The notes beneath the pieces are model-generated. The model did no database searches. It was not told where the DNA came from and worked only from the letters and a program-made list of their open reading frames with translations. From NCBI GenBank assembly GCA_039090855.1, contig CM077013.1, positions 135,615,240 to 135,679,239 on the forward strand: a DNA stretch of 64,000 nt. Direction: 5' to 3'. Numbering within the stretch: position 1 is the stretch's first letter; each line of letters opens with the position of its first letter. This document shows positions 12,351 to 24,739 of the stretch, in pieces. A program made the position numbers and the translations under genes. Source of the DNA: Macrothele yani (lineage: Eukaryota > Arthropoda > Arachnida > Araneae > Macrothelidae).

Positions 12351-13888
12351 TTTTGTTTGACATTTTAGGGCTAAAGAGTATGCATGACTCTATGTCGGTA
12401 TAGCACTAAACTGTCCCACCAGCGAAAACTGGAGCTAAATAAGCAGCGTAACTGCGTTAACATGATGAGAAATACCACAGGAGTGCTCGGTTCCACACAT
12501 AAAGGTTTGGAAAACCATTGCTTGTATGATTCCATCTATTGGGGCTTCTTTGTTCTGAGAGCGGTTTCTTTTATTTTGATACGCATGATTTCAGACAGCC
12601 CATAATTTGATTTAAGGCATTCCGAGGTCTGTAGCATTATTTGGAGCGTGGACTGAAGAATGTTTTTAGACGTTTCCCAGCAATTTGAAGCAGCCTACGG
12701 AGAGTTTCATGATTCGAGATCCCACTTGGCACACTACATTAGGCAGCATACTGCGTGATTTAAAGCAGCCCGTAGCATAATCGTAAGCATTGCTTTTCAT
12801 GAGGTAAAGTTGCCCATTGTAGTACTCTTTGTTGGTTGTAACAATTGTCTGTAGGTTCTAGCTACTTCCCCAACATCAACTAATTGCGAAGTACTTTGTG
12901 AATACAGGCTAAAACTAAACACTTGTTGAAGTAAACGGCTTCTCTGTAAAGCTTGCTTAATTATCGTAACTAATTCGCTTTAATTGAAATCCTGGATAAC
13001 TTAAAACTTAACGACTGGAAATGTTCTTAACTAAGCACAGAAATTTCACTTCAAGAATACATCTAGAGATACAGTAAAAACAAATTCTGCTTACGGTCAA
13101 ATCGCTTTCTATTGTTGATTCTATAGTTGAGTAATCCGATGCTCTTAACACACAGTAATGTCTAAGTCACATTGACAATATGCAATAATAACGAAGCACA
13201 GCATTCAATGTGCACGCATCAGTCAAGCTCGAATAACACCAGACTCGATGCATAGAGTATAGAAAAATCTCTCTCCAAATCAATTGCAAGCTCTAGCCGA
13301 ATATCTAACAAGAACGTGAATTGACCGTTAGCCAGTACATCTAATGAAAGACAGCAGAATACATCTAACGAGAGACAGCCTGAACATGCATATCAAACAT
13401 CCTTCTTGTCTCTTTTGAACTCATACATCATTCAACGTTTGACTTCAATTCAGGTTGCCACAAAACATTCAGTCGAGAGATAAAATGTCGCGTTCAGTTC
13501 AGAAACCGTTTAAGGAAGACGAACTAAAATTTACATAGATACAGGAACTTAAAATGAAAGTTATATTTGAGTATACGCCACACTACGGACGTTAACATTA
13601 TTTTAGGTGTCCCATGGCATGGGTGCAAGTCCATGATTAATGATGAGAATTTCAATATTACATGAAAAGTCTTCCATATATGAAAATGAAAGCGAAATGG
13701 GTAATATCTGACATTGCTACCGCCCCGAATTTATACATGGTACCCCAAAAAAATGGCCCAGATCAAAATAACCCCGACAAACAGTTCCGACATTACATCC
13801 AATACAAAAAACAGCCCCCGTCATAATAGTCTCTCATCAAAAGAGCCTACCACAGCCACGCCACTCTCTGCCTCTTGATAAAAAACAT
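12351..13888. other. Unassigned sequence
   Basis: No recognisable coding region, RNA gene or repeat. Confidence 0.45.
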
Positions 13889-14031
13889 AATTCGTAAAGG
13901 AAATGAATTACAACTTAATTGTATTTCATGGCGCGCTTATCGTGTATGGAAGAAATATTCGGAATTACAGTTTCTTCCAGATACAATACTGACGCCATGA
14001 AATAAAATTAAATCGCAATTCATTACGAATT
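13889..14031. repeat. Small palindromic repeat
   Basis: An imperfect hairpin. AATTCGTAA...ATGAATT...ATTTCATGGCG...GGAAGAAA on the left is repeated in inverted orientation on the right, ending ACGAATT at 14025-14031. It looks like a small non-autonomous inverted-repeat element; no target duplication was identified. Confidence 0.65.
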
Positions 14032-15488
14032 GTGTTCTAATATTGAGCGTTTTCAATTGAGTTCTTAATAATCTTCCTCGCTCTAATAACTCGGATGAAG
14101 GATGGCATAGTGCTTTTCAACAGACCACACATTGCCATCACTCGTCATTGTACTACGTTATACATCAGTTTCTAAAAGAACAGAGTTCAGTTGAAATTGA
14201 TTTAGCTGTTTTTCAATCAAGGTTTAGACAACCAGAAGCATTAGAGCAAAAGTACGCGCAATTAAATCGGCAGAGTGAAACACTTGTGCAGAATTATCAT
14301 GACACCAATATTTTGAACTATCTGCGTGGTATTTCTCATAACTTGATAATATAACTTCACTTGTTTAAAATCATTATTTTTTTACTTATGTTTTTTAAAA
14401 CTGTGCAGAATTGTCGTGCTACCAATATTTTGGTCTGTCTGTGTGGAGTTTCTCACAACGTGACAAATTAATTTGATTAAAAAATTATTTTTTTCACTGA
14501 AATTGTTTAAATTCTGTTAAGTTGTTTACATTTCTTCTTTTTTATTTCAGTTGTGAACTTAGTATATGTACCTACACATAATATAGTATATCATGCCTTA
14601 CTTCGTGTAATATACGCCTGTTAGGAGTATTATCTGTAGGCTGGTCCCTACTCTTCTTTCTTCTCTCTTCTTCTTTTTTCTTTCTCTCCCCCTCCCCTCC
14701 TCCATGTCATTATAGTATTCGAGAGCTGGGGATGAATCTTTCCTATTTTACTTTTCTTTTTTCTTCTTAAGCAGTTGGAGTGTGCCTTCTCTCCTAGCTG
14801 GCAGAAGCTATAAAATGTTTCCCCCAATCCGTCTGATCAGTGTGGGGTATTGGACGGATTTACCCCCCCCCCGGGCACACACACAAATGAAAGGGAAACG
14901 GAATGGCAACCGAGAGATGGAAGGAGACGAAGATGGAGAGATGACCTCCAGAAATTTGTGCTAAATGTTGGACTGAGGCTAAGGATCGAGGAAGTTGGAA
15001 AAGACTGGGGGAGGCCTATCCCTTGAAGTGGGTTTCAACAGGCTGAGAAGAAGGAGAAGATATTTCATATCACATGTACAAGTTTGTTTTGACGGAGTTC
15101 TTTTGACGGCGGTTAGTTTTTTTGTGTTGGCTGTGAAGTTGGGGCTGTTTTGTAGTAGCTATTTTGGTCAGGGCTATTTTGTCGGGTCACCCTATGCAGA
15201 TGACGGTAAGAAATAATACAAGATTGCTGAACAAGTTCGTAGTGTTGACCTATTTAAAAATATGATTACAATGTTTTACTAAATTTGAGAAGTGGCGAAA
15301 CTAGCAACGCTATAGAACTTACAAAGTAATAACCTTTAGTATTTTAAAACAGGAACCTAGATATTTACAGACTATTATACGCCAGTTTATAAAAGCTAGA
15401 TTTTCTTAGATTGCCATTAAATTTTTCATTTTGAATATGTGGTCTGTTGGCAAGTTTTATTTTAGATAAATTTTCTAAAACTGATATA
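14032..15488. other. Unassigned sequence with a pyrimidine tract
   Basis: A TTCTTCTTTTTTCTTTCTC-type pyrimidine tract lies at about 14655-14700 and a short CCC run near 14862. A + strand frame at 14148-14354 is open but unrecognised. Confidence 0.45.
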
Positions 15489-16231
15489 CAGGTATTTCCC
15501 GCTTTTCGAAAGTTCGCTTTACGCCACTTCGCTTTTACGAAAGGCCTACATTAGTACCTATTTTCGCTAATCAAAATAAATCCGAAGAGGATTTTCGCTT
15601 TTACGAAAAAAGGAGAAAAGCGAAAATATCGTTCAACGTTTGTTTTGCAGCGAGCCGTTATTGAGGCAGCGCTCATCCCGAGTAGCAAGAGTGGCGCCGT
15701 CAAACTCCTTCCCGCGAACTATCAAGCTACTATAGCTTTGAATTGTGTCTGTGAGAATCTATGCTTCATCTCGATTTATTTTGAGCATGCGTCAGCAACA
15801 TGTGCCCTAAGCTATCAGAAAAGCCTAAGAGATCTGTAAGGGTGTTACGTTTAGCATAAAACTGAGCGTAATTGAGCCTTTCGATTGTAGTGAACGAAAT
15901 AAGGGCATTGTACGTGCATTGAACTTGCACTATTTACACGCAGAGAGAAAGAATCTTGAAAAGTTCCCGAAGTTACTATTAGTTCTGCCCGTAGCAAAGT
16001 CGTCTCTTTTAGACAGCATCATGTAACGGAGAAAATAGAAAATCTATTGCTTGAGTGGAATGATAGGTGTACAATACGTGGTGTTCCGTAAAGTCGTCTT
16101 ATACTTAACTGAACACAACGCTTGGGTATGGGAACTCGCAAATGTTTTCCCATATAAATTAATGGTAATTGCTTCTTCGTTTTTTGGCTTACGAAAGGTT
16201 TCATCTACTTTCGGATAGCGGGGAAAACCTG
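15489..16231. mobile_element. Non-autonomous pogo/Tigger-like element
   Basis: The left end is CAGGTATTTCCCGCTTTTCG and the right end, read inward on the - strand, is CAGGTTTTCCCCGCTATCCG. Both are flanked by TA (15487-15488 and 16232-16233), the target duplication of the pogo/Tc1 group. Inside are many TTCGCTTTTACGAAA-type motifs. The ends and sub-terminal sequence closely resemble Tigger-type elements that I remember from vertebrate repeat libraries. At 743 bp with no transposase frame, it must be mobilised in trans. Confidence 0.75.
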
Positions 16232-17170
16232 TATTGAGAAATAACTTCTTTCTTATAAGAATTTGCTTACCGTGCAATAACTATATTTAGTCTTAACCGT
16301 TTTCCGTTACAAAGTTTAATACTTCAATTTGATGTTAGTTTAGTTGTATTAAATTGAAAGTTACGTACCTGGACCTAATAGGGAAGAAAAAAAAATCGAT
16401 GTAAGAACAAAACTTTTTCATAAATTCTGTGAAAGTGATCTTTCATCCAAATTAACGAGAAATCCACGTTTATCGTGTGACAACAATTGCACCAGTTGCA
16501 AAAATAATACTAAAATACAGGAGATGCAGAGTTTAAACTTAGTGCCGTAGAAATCACTTCAGAAAAAAGAAACACCAACTTGACTCTACATTGCTGAGTG
16601 ACCAACGAATTTGACTGCTTAAATTCGCATCCCCGATTGACGACTAGATATGTGTTTGTTCTGATATGATTCTTAAATAATTTTCCTTTAATAACAGTAT
16701 TTGATTAATACCTTATGTAATGGCGCGTTTGATTTTATTATCTTTACTGCTGCAGTGTGAAGAACTTCTGGTGAATAACTTGATACGTGCAGATAATACA
16801 TTTTAGCTAATTATCTTAATTTCTTCTGGGTCGAGCTGTATTAATTGCATTGATAATTTATATGCTCACCACATGATATGACTAATTATTTCAATTTGTT
16901 CCGAGTGGAACAGTACTTAAGCTCAACAAATTGTTTGACTCCTTATGTAAAATTTTTATGTGTTAAGCAGTATTAGTGGTACTGACAATTTCTACTATTC
17001 GCCGCACGATTTGGTGAATTAACTTTAATTTCACCTGGATGGTGCTGCAGTATAGGCGCTGAACATATTTGTGTCCACAGCAGTTACTGGGTAATTATAT
17101 CGATTTCTTGTTACATGAGCAGTGTTAGTGTTGCTGATGATTTTTGTGTCCACCACACGTTTTGGTTGGT
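16232..17170. other. Unassigned sequence
   Basis: At 16730-17160 there are loosely repeated phrases around TAATTATCTTAATTTCT, TTAACTTTAATTTCACC and CACCACATGAT. These suggest a very old tandem array of about 120 bp units. No genes. Confidence 0.4.
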
Positions 17171-17183
17171 TAGAATCGTGTCA

Positions 17184-17571
17184 ATAAATAAATACATCGC
17201 TCTTAACAACGTTCAAGAAACACACAGCAACCGAAAAATTGTTTTTCAGCCGCAGCTGTGAAATTGAACCAACAGAACTCTCGACATCTAGCCGAGTGCG
17301 TTACATTTACGCAACGGTGGCCAACAATCCACGGTGCTATGTGCATTTTTAAGTCAGCCTCTGACATCATAAATCCGTAAGATGGGCTCAGCTACTGAGA
17401 CGTCTCCATCTGTAAATGTAACGCACTCGGCTAGACATCGAGAGTTCTGTTGGTTCAATTCCACAGCGGTGGCTGAAAAACAATTTTTCGGTTGCTGTGT
17501 GTTTCTTGAACGTGGTTAAGAGCGATGTATTTATTCATTTACAGCCGCCACGTATTTGGAGTTTTTTCAAC
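17184..17571. mobile_element. Head-to-head inverted SINE dimer (family F)
   Basis: The left copy (about 17184-17325, - strand) and the right copy (about 17400-17571, + strand) share a tRNA-like head: GTAACGCACTCGGCTAGA, then GTTGGTTCAATT as B box. They also share a body GGCTGAAAAACAATTTTTCG ending GAGCGATGTATTTATT. The pair as a whole is bracketed by the 13-bp direct repeat TAGAATCGTGTCA at 17171-17183 and 17572-17584, so it behaves as one inserted unit. Confidence 0.8.
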
Positions 17572-17776
17572 TAGAATCGTGTCATTGGTAATGGTGATAG
17601 TTCTTTACCATTAGCAGTGACACGTTTCCAACCAGCCAAAACTTAGGTAAAAGATCCGAAATTTCTAGTTAGAGTGCAGCTGTTCAGGGTGAGATATTGC
17701 GCTTTTTCTTAGGTAACATTTTATTTCACGTCAAAAACACCTAAGTAGTTTATTGAAGCCTCAAAAATATAAATGC

Positions 17777-18340
<564 letters not shown>

Positions 18341-18775
18341 TTCGCATCTTTATTAAACTTGGCTGGGGTCCACTTGGAAGATACGATAGAATTTTTGAGA
18401 GCAATTTATCATTAGTCTTGAAAGGAAAGTGTTTGATCAGTGCATTCTTCCAGTACTTTGTTATGATCCTTAAGTAAAAAGAAATGCAGTGTTTGCAAAC
18501 CACTCGAAGAAGTACGGATCTTGGTGTAACCAAGAAAGATAGAGAAAGGAACTACTGAATCAGGAAAATGACAAGAGTTCATGATACTATGATTAAAATA
18601 AAGACCCTCAAGTGCCAATGGGCTAAAGATATTGCTAGCAGAACTGATCACTACTAGACAGCTGAAATACTAGACTGGATGTGAAGGAGTAGAGAAAGAC
18701 CCAGAAGAAGACAGCTTGGGAGGTGGATGAATATGTTCTGGCTGAGGGTTGGCGAAGTCCAATGCGCCTCTCTAG
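18341..18775 (+). pseudogene. LINE reverse-transcriptase C-terminal fragment
   Basis: The + strand gives KLGWGPLGRYDRIFES...SLVLKGK, the region after the RT core that usually reads IKLGWSAFGRL..IF in RTE-type LINE proteins. Further on, across stops and frameshifts, come remnants of the QR.ME, RPRRRQ and AEGWRSP..L blocks of the C-terminal tail. The fragment is 5'-truncated, as expected for target-primed insertion, and is abutted on its right by the Tc1 relic. It has no coding function. Confidence 0.7.
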
Positions 18776-19621
18776 AGTATCATATACATGCTCATTGGGA
18801 ATGAGGTCATGGGATCTGGGTGATCACTCCAATTGGTGACCTTCCACTTCAAGAAAATTGTCGACCAAATGACCTCGATGAGTTTAGTCATTATCGTCCG
18901 TAAGAATGAAATATGGATCAATGGCTTCTCCAAATTACCTGACTTATAGTTTCAGGATCTCGTCTCTGTCCTTCAGGACAGTAACAGAGCTACCCTGAAA
19001 GATGTATAGGTATGTGCGTCCATGCATCCGTTCGTTATGAGTCGTGTCCCAGCCCATCAAGGCACCGCCACCAAGTTGTCCCTTTCAACGATGTTAGAAA
19101 GGCTGTTGGTTCTCTTTCTCCAGATGAAAATACTTCGCAATTCAGTACTTAAGCTGAATCGTGATTCACCTGTGAAAACAACATTTACCCACTCGTCTGG
19201 ACTTCAAGTGTGATATTGGAAACTTCACGACTAGCTAACCGGGCGGTGAAGATCAAAGGGACACAAATAACTGATCTATTTTCATAAAGGCATTTCTCAC
19301 GAAGTTTTAAACAACCAGTATGCGTTGAAACCCTCGTTTATATAGTGTTGCAAGCTCAAAGGCGAGTGGCCTATCGATAATCTCTGTGCGCCTTCTAGCA
19401 ATCAGACTCATACCGATCGTCTGCAGCAGTTGTTGCGCTGAAATTGTCTTGTCTTGGTCAACGATAAACACCTCTTCTCTGTTGAAATTGTCTCCAGGGT
19501 CTCGGCAGATATTTTGTAGAACATTGTATGCTCTGGAAACGCTCGTATAGGACTGACCTACTTCTGTTCTACCAATCGCTCTCCGCCGCTGAAAATCATG
19601 CATACGATGTTTTAGTGACAT
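18776..19621 (-). pseudogene. Tc1-like transposase, heavily decayed
   Basis: Read on the - strand from the ATG at 19621, the protein starts MSLKHRMHDFQRRRAIGRTE, a typical N-terminal helix-turn-helix start of Tc1-like DDE transposases. Later pieces include SDEWVNVVFTGESRFSL (first acidic position D replaced by G), FILTDDND (second catalytic Asp block) and NEHVYDTLERRIG (block around the last Glu). Internal deletions, stops and several frameshifts break the gene. No terminal inverted repeat was found. The start region is the source of the 101-bp tandem array on its right. Confidence 0.75.
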
Positions 19622-20250
19622 AATCAGCTCCACGTTTCACTAAAGTGAAAGGACTGAGCTGCTTCCATCCTATCAATTGCTCTCCGCCCCTCTGAAAAAT
19701 CATCCATACGATATTTTTCTGATATAATCAGCTCTACGTGCCACTGAAGTAAAAGGACGGACCTGCTTCTATCTTACCAATCGCTCTGCACCACTGAAAA
19801 TCATCCATACGATATTTTTCTGACATAATCAGCTCGACGTGCCACTGAAGTAAATGGACTGACCTGCTTCTATCCTACCAATCGCTCCCAGATACTGAAA
19901 ATCACCCATACGATATTTTCCTGATATAATCAGCTCTTCGTGCCACTGAAGTAAAAGGACGGACCTGCTTCTATCCTACCAATCGCTCTCAGCCGCTGAA
20001 AATCATCCATACGTTGTCTTAGTGACATAATCAGCTCCACATTTCACTAAAGTGAAAGGACTGACCTGCTTCTATCTTACCAATTGCTCTCTGCCGCTGA
20101 AAATCATCCATACGATGTCTTAGTGGCATAATAAGCTCGACGTGCCACCGAAGTGAAAGCAAGAGTTGCTCAAAACAGCTATAAGATGACAGTTTACTCG
20201 TGCGTCCTTTTAACGCAATTCTAATGTGCTTATCTCGGCATAGCAGCGAC
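19575..20250 (-). repeat. 101-bp tandem array made from a Tc1 5' end
   Basis: Six units are marked by CATCCATACG at about 19597, 19701, 19802, 19903, 20004 and 20105, giving a period of 101 bp (104 for the first). Each unit on the - strand encodes the transposase start (MSLRHRMDDFQRQRAIGKIE) plus its upstream leader. Since 101 is not a multiple of three, the array is not a protein repeat. Confidence 0.85.
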
Positions 20251-21604
20251 AAAAGTGAATCCGCGGTAGTCTTCTAAGTGCCAAAATTTGCATGTTCGCT
20301 AATTTTAAGTGCATTATTCTACACATATCGGTAGTTATATACACTTTCGTAGATTGGCCTTCAATTTCAAGCTTCAGTGTATTTGCGTTTCCGTTGCGCT
20401 GGAATCCTGTTTCGAAAAAAAATATATTGTTAACTGACTGATACTCATATTTTCAACTGAATCGCGTATTAGGCGACTCTTTCACTTTAAAAAATGAATT
20501 TCTTCCAAAAACTTTCAGCTTACGTATATACGGTATGCATTTTTGAAATCTTTTCCTTCTGTGTAATCCGTTCAACTAACAAAAGAACCACGGTTGCATT
20601 GATGTCGGAGAGGTCGATGATTCCTTTTTTATTGGAAGGACTATTGATGAGATCTAAAAGCAAAGTTTATTTTATTTTATTTTCGTTTCTGCAAGCCAGA
20701 TGGGGAAATTAGATCTCAAACGCTGATTTTTCACACTGTCACGCCTGCTTCCAAATGACATTTTTTTCCTACACAAGGAAACAGAACTGGCTTCTCCAGC
20801 TGTCTGATTGACCGGAGAGTGCTTATCTGGTTTAAGAATCTTTAGTAACCCACAAAAAATGCAACAACTTTAAAATATTTTATCATTTTCATAGTGTTTT
20901 ATACAAATGCAAATGAACATTCATTAAGAACTTTATTTCTTATTTCTTTCCCTTGCTCGAGCTCACATTAATCTTTTTCTGCTTGTTTTCTTATGCATTT
21001 TTGGTGAAGAATTCATTTTCTACTTTTCTTATTTAATGCACAAGTGGCTATAAAAAGTATATAATATATTTCGAGTGCATATATACCAAAAACAGATTTT
21101 TTTTCTTACACAAATGTGAGACAAACAGAGGCAAAATGTGCGTATGAAGTGTTACCACTGGAAACAGTTTTAAATCAATATAAATAATTTAGTGGATAGT
21201 GAAGCCATTAGCTAGGTCTGAGCTCAAGAGTTTCCACTTCTAACAGTGGTTACAAAACATTGCCAGCAGTGGCGTACCGAAAAAACTCGAGCCCCCTCCC
21301 CAGCCAAAAACATCTTCGAGACCCATTTGCGAAAATCTATTAGCTTTCAATTACAGACATTTTCAAATTCCAGGTTATTAAATAGGTTTTATGGGAATTT
21401 CAAATATTCAACTTGTTTTGAACCTACCGATATTTACGCTACAAATACTACTGGCCGTGTATTCTGTTTTCTCCAGAAATAAACACCTGAATTGAAGATG
21501 GTGTGCAAGGCTTTCACATTTTCACAGTCTTGAAACACGTCATGAGATATTTCCTGGACAGGTTGATTCCGCAGAAGATCTGATTCAATTTGGAAAGAAT
21601 TTTG
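20251..21604. other. Unassigned sequence
   Basis: No coding region recognised. GCAGTGGCGTACC near 21267 resembles a hAT-type end, but no partner was found. Confidence 0.4.
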
Positions 21605-21772
21605 TTTGAGATCTCTTTCTCTCTCTTTCTCGCTCTGTTTCTCTTTCTCTCTCCTTCTCGCTCTGTTTCTCTTTCTCTCTCCGTCTCGCTCTGTTTCTCT
21701 TTCTCGTCCTCTCTTTCTCTTTTTCTTTCTCTCCCTCTCTTTCTCTTCCATTTCATTTCCCTATCCACTTTC
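21605..21772. repeat. CT-rich minisatellite
   Basis: Repeats of TCTCTCTTTCTCGCTCTGTT with a period of about 30 bp grade into simple CT. The long open frames on both strands come from this repeat. Confidence 0.9.
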
Positions 21773-24091
21773 AAATTCTTTAACTTGAAGAATTATCGCG
21801 GCAGTTCTTTTAACAACAACATGTGTTTGTATTTTATACTTTCTGTAGACAAATAGTTCCCAAAAGTTGAAATATAGCGCTTTGTGCTTGTAAATACGCC
21901 TACTCCCTCGAAAAAAATACAACCCCTTGGAAGAGAAGCAACACAAAAAGAAATCCTGCAGACGAAAAGAGCTCTCAGCTTTAATGAGTGAAAAAACAAA
22001 CAAACTTTACATGATAACGGGTTCTGGTAACACAATAGAAAAGATCATGCCTTACCACTGCAGATGAAAAGTAATTTTTTCTGGTCTCATTAATAAGAAG
22101 CAGAAAAAATTCAGTAAATTCAGTATTCAGTATTGTTTTGTAACATGGCAGAGTTATGTTACAAAACAAGTGTTCGATTCCAACACCTGAATTAATAAGG
22201 GCAGAAAACAGTTAAAATGTTTTTTCTTTACCATATATCGCGAGCTCAAATCCTATTCCTTTAATCAAACATATGTAAAATTACGTTTACTTAGAGAAAA
22301 CATTAAGATTGCTAAATTAGCTGACAAATAAGTAATAATAATTAATAAAAACGTTCTCTTCTTTCAATTTTTGAGAATTGTCAAAAATTCTCAAATAGGT
22401 GGAACGTCGTAACTGTGAGAAAAGTTCAACAATTGTTTGTATCTTTTCGAAATACCTAACTGAAGTAATGAACTGGTGTTTTTGCAGCACTGACAAACAA
22501 ACGTGCTAGTCGAGTGAGATAATGAAGATGGAGCACATGGAACTACAAGTCATGTGTCAGCTCGTCTTCAGTTTTCAGTCTGTTAACTGTAGTTCGGGTA
22601 CGGGGGTGTAATGAAATAATTCAAGGTCGCAATTTCCGGCTTACTTCAAACAATTCCCGTCTTTGTTTTCGGTTGAATGGGAAAACCTAGTGTTTGACCA
22701 GCGACGATAAGAATTATTTCGCAATGGTGTTCATTCATTTTTTAACTTCCTTTTCATCTTCAACGTAAATCAAACTTTCAGTTACTGGGGATAAACCTAA
22801 TATCCATTTCACTGGATTGTCAAGAGGTACATGAGAGTACATTTGATTCGCATTTGGCTCATTGTATCATCTAACCGTTAAAGAAACGTGTTTGATTTGC
22901 TACATGCAGCGAGGCTGTACCTCTAATAAAATTAACTCTATGAAATTTACTTCTTATGTTTCGTCGCGGAAAGTTTAACGTAGGTGTTAGAAGTGGCGCC
23001 CATGTGAGTACTTTTAGGGGGGGGGGGGTAAGAAAAATACTTACCTCCTTCAATCAAGGCTGTCAAACATTTTAGTAAATGTACAAGATATTAAAATACA
23101 ACAAAAATAATTGATACAATCAATCATTAATATCTTATTAATTTTAAAAATGCTTTAAAAAAAGGTTTCGTCTATTTTAGTGTTTTAAATTTTTCAAACG
23201 TTTGGCTATACCAACGATGGGGAGGGGGGGGGGGGGGCAATTTGGGCGCTCTTCGGTATAGACGACTACAGGTTTTTAGAAGTTTAGTGACATATAAAGT
23301 ACGTTTCTCCGAACCAAATCTTAACTTTAAGTAAAAGTACTTAATGAGAAAACTAAAAAAATGATAACAGCATAATTCCAGACACAGATTAAAAATTAAC
23401 AAAGTGACCTTCAGATGTATTATCATGAGCGCAAAGTTTGACCCAGGCGCGGATACAAGAGAGCGGCCACTAACGTTATGCCCCCTGATGGCTCACTGAA
23501 TTAAATTTCAGTATAGCCTACTTTATGCATAGTTCCGTCTTAACACTTTTGAGGGCCCTTGATCTTTTATGTCATTGGTAACCATTATCAATCCACTTCT
23601 AGATGCAGGTCTCCCCAAATTAATTCCCCAACTGGTACAGAAACATTCAATATCCAGTAACTTTTTAATACCAATTGAATGAAAAATCCTACATGAAAAA
23701 ATTATAGAACTCCATGAAGTCTACCGGTACAGCTCACATGTACTTGCTTATTAAATTATAAGAAAATGGGTGCTGAAAGATGATGTTTCTTCCCCATTCT
23801 ACAAATCATACAACGAAAATTAAATTAAAACAGAAGAAAGAAATAACCAATCAGCGCCGTTTCCAGATAATGTGACGCACCTGACAAAAGTGCCGATATG
23901 GGGCGCCAGTCATTGTTATTTATTTAAACACCGAAGGTTGAACATATGTAAGTAGCCCTAGTGGGCAGACCTCTATGATAAACATACGTGCACCTTTTGG
24001 TGTAGATAGACAACACAAATGCCTGTTTAAAATGGAAAAGTGATTCGGAGAAAATGCGATATATGCGTGGAAGGTGAGGAAAAGAAATGCC
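21773..24091. other. Unassigned sequence with G runs and a possible LINE 3' scrap
   Basis: G homopolymers lie near 23018-23028 and 23220-23238. At 23574-23630, ATTATCAATCCACTTCTAGATGC and GGTCTCCCCAA resemble the 3' end of the LINE copy at 44590-44625, so a short - strand LINE scrap is possible. Otherwise nothing recognised. Confidence 0.4.
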
Positions 24092-24244
24092 TTGCTCACA
24101 TGAACATCAGTGGTGTAACTAGCGCAAGAGCTCCCCCTTGCTCACATGAGCATCAGTGGTGTAACTAGCGCAAAGAGCTCCCCTCCCCAAGATTTACTTC
24201 AGCCCCCTAAGCACAGTAAGGATTTCGAACACGAGGAAGGATGC

Positions 24245-24310
24245 ATTTTTCGCGGGGTGTGTGTGTTTGGTGGTTGGGTGGGGTGGGGTGGGGGTGGGGG
24301 TGGGGGTTAG
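24245..24310 (+). other. G-rich tract with quadruplex potential
   Basis: Runs of GGGTGGGG repeat within copy 1 of the hAT-like element. Four or more G runs of at least three lie close together on the + strand. Copy 2 has lost most of them. Confidence 0.6.
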
Positions 24311-24739
24311 ACAGTCAGGGGAAGTGTCTGCAAAAGTTATGGTTGTTCTTAGGGCCCTGTAGTTTTATTAACTTTTTAAGTAGTAGATCTGAAAATACGT
24401 GTAATTGCTTTGTCCAAAACTAAGATGAATTACTTGAAGAAATCACCGTCTTACACACGCAGATCTGCGGCTGCTGTGAATAAATGTTGACGCCTGTCGT
24501 GCAAGTAATGCTAAGTAACTGACCGTTACCCCACATTCTCCACGGAGAATTACACTGTGGGCTCGAAATTTTCCTCAGCAGCGCAGAGAGAGGGCGACTG
24601 GAGAGCGCTCGTATTATTTACAACTAATTGCAGAGCAATCGTATTACAACCCGGAGTCAAAGAGCCGAACTCTTTCAATCTGTAGGACATTCAGTGTTTT
24701 AAAAGGGAAATTAGACATTTATTCAGGCAAATCTAAATA

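Noticed and set aside
19575..20250. CRISPR-like or protein-coding repeat array
   Set aside because: Units of 101 bp are contiguous with no unique spacers, derive from a transposon 5' end, and the period breaks the reading frame; the DNA is eukaryotic.
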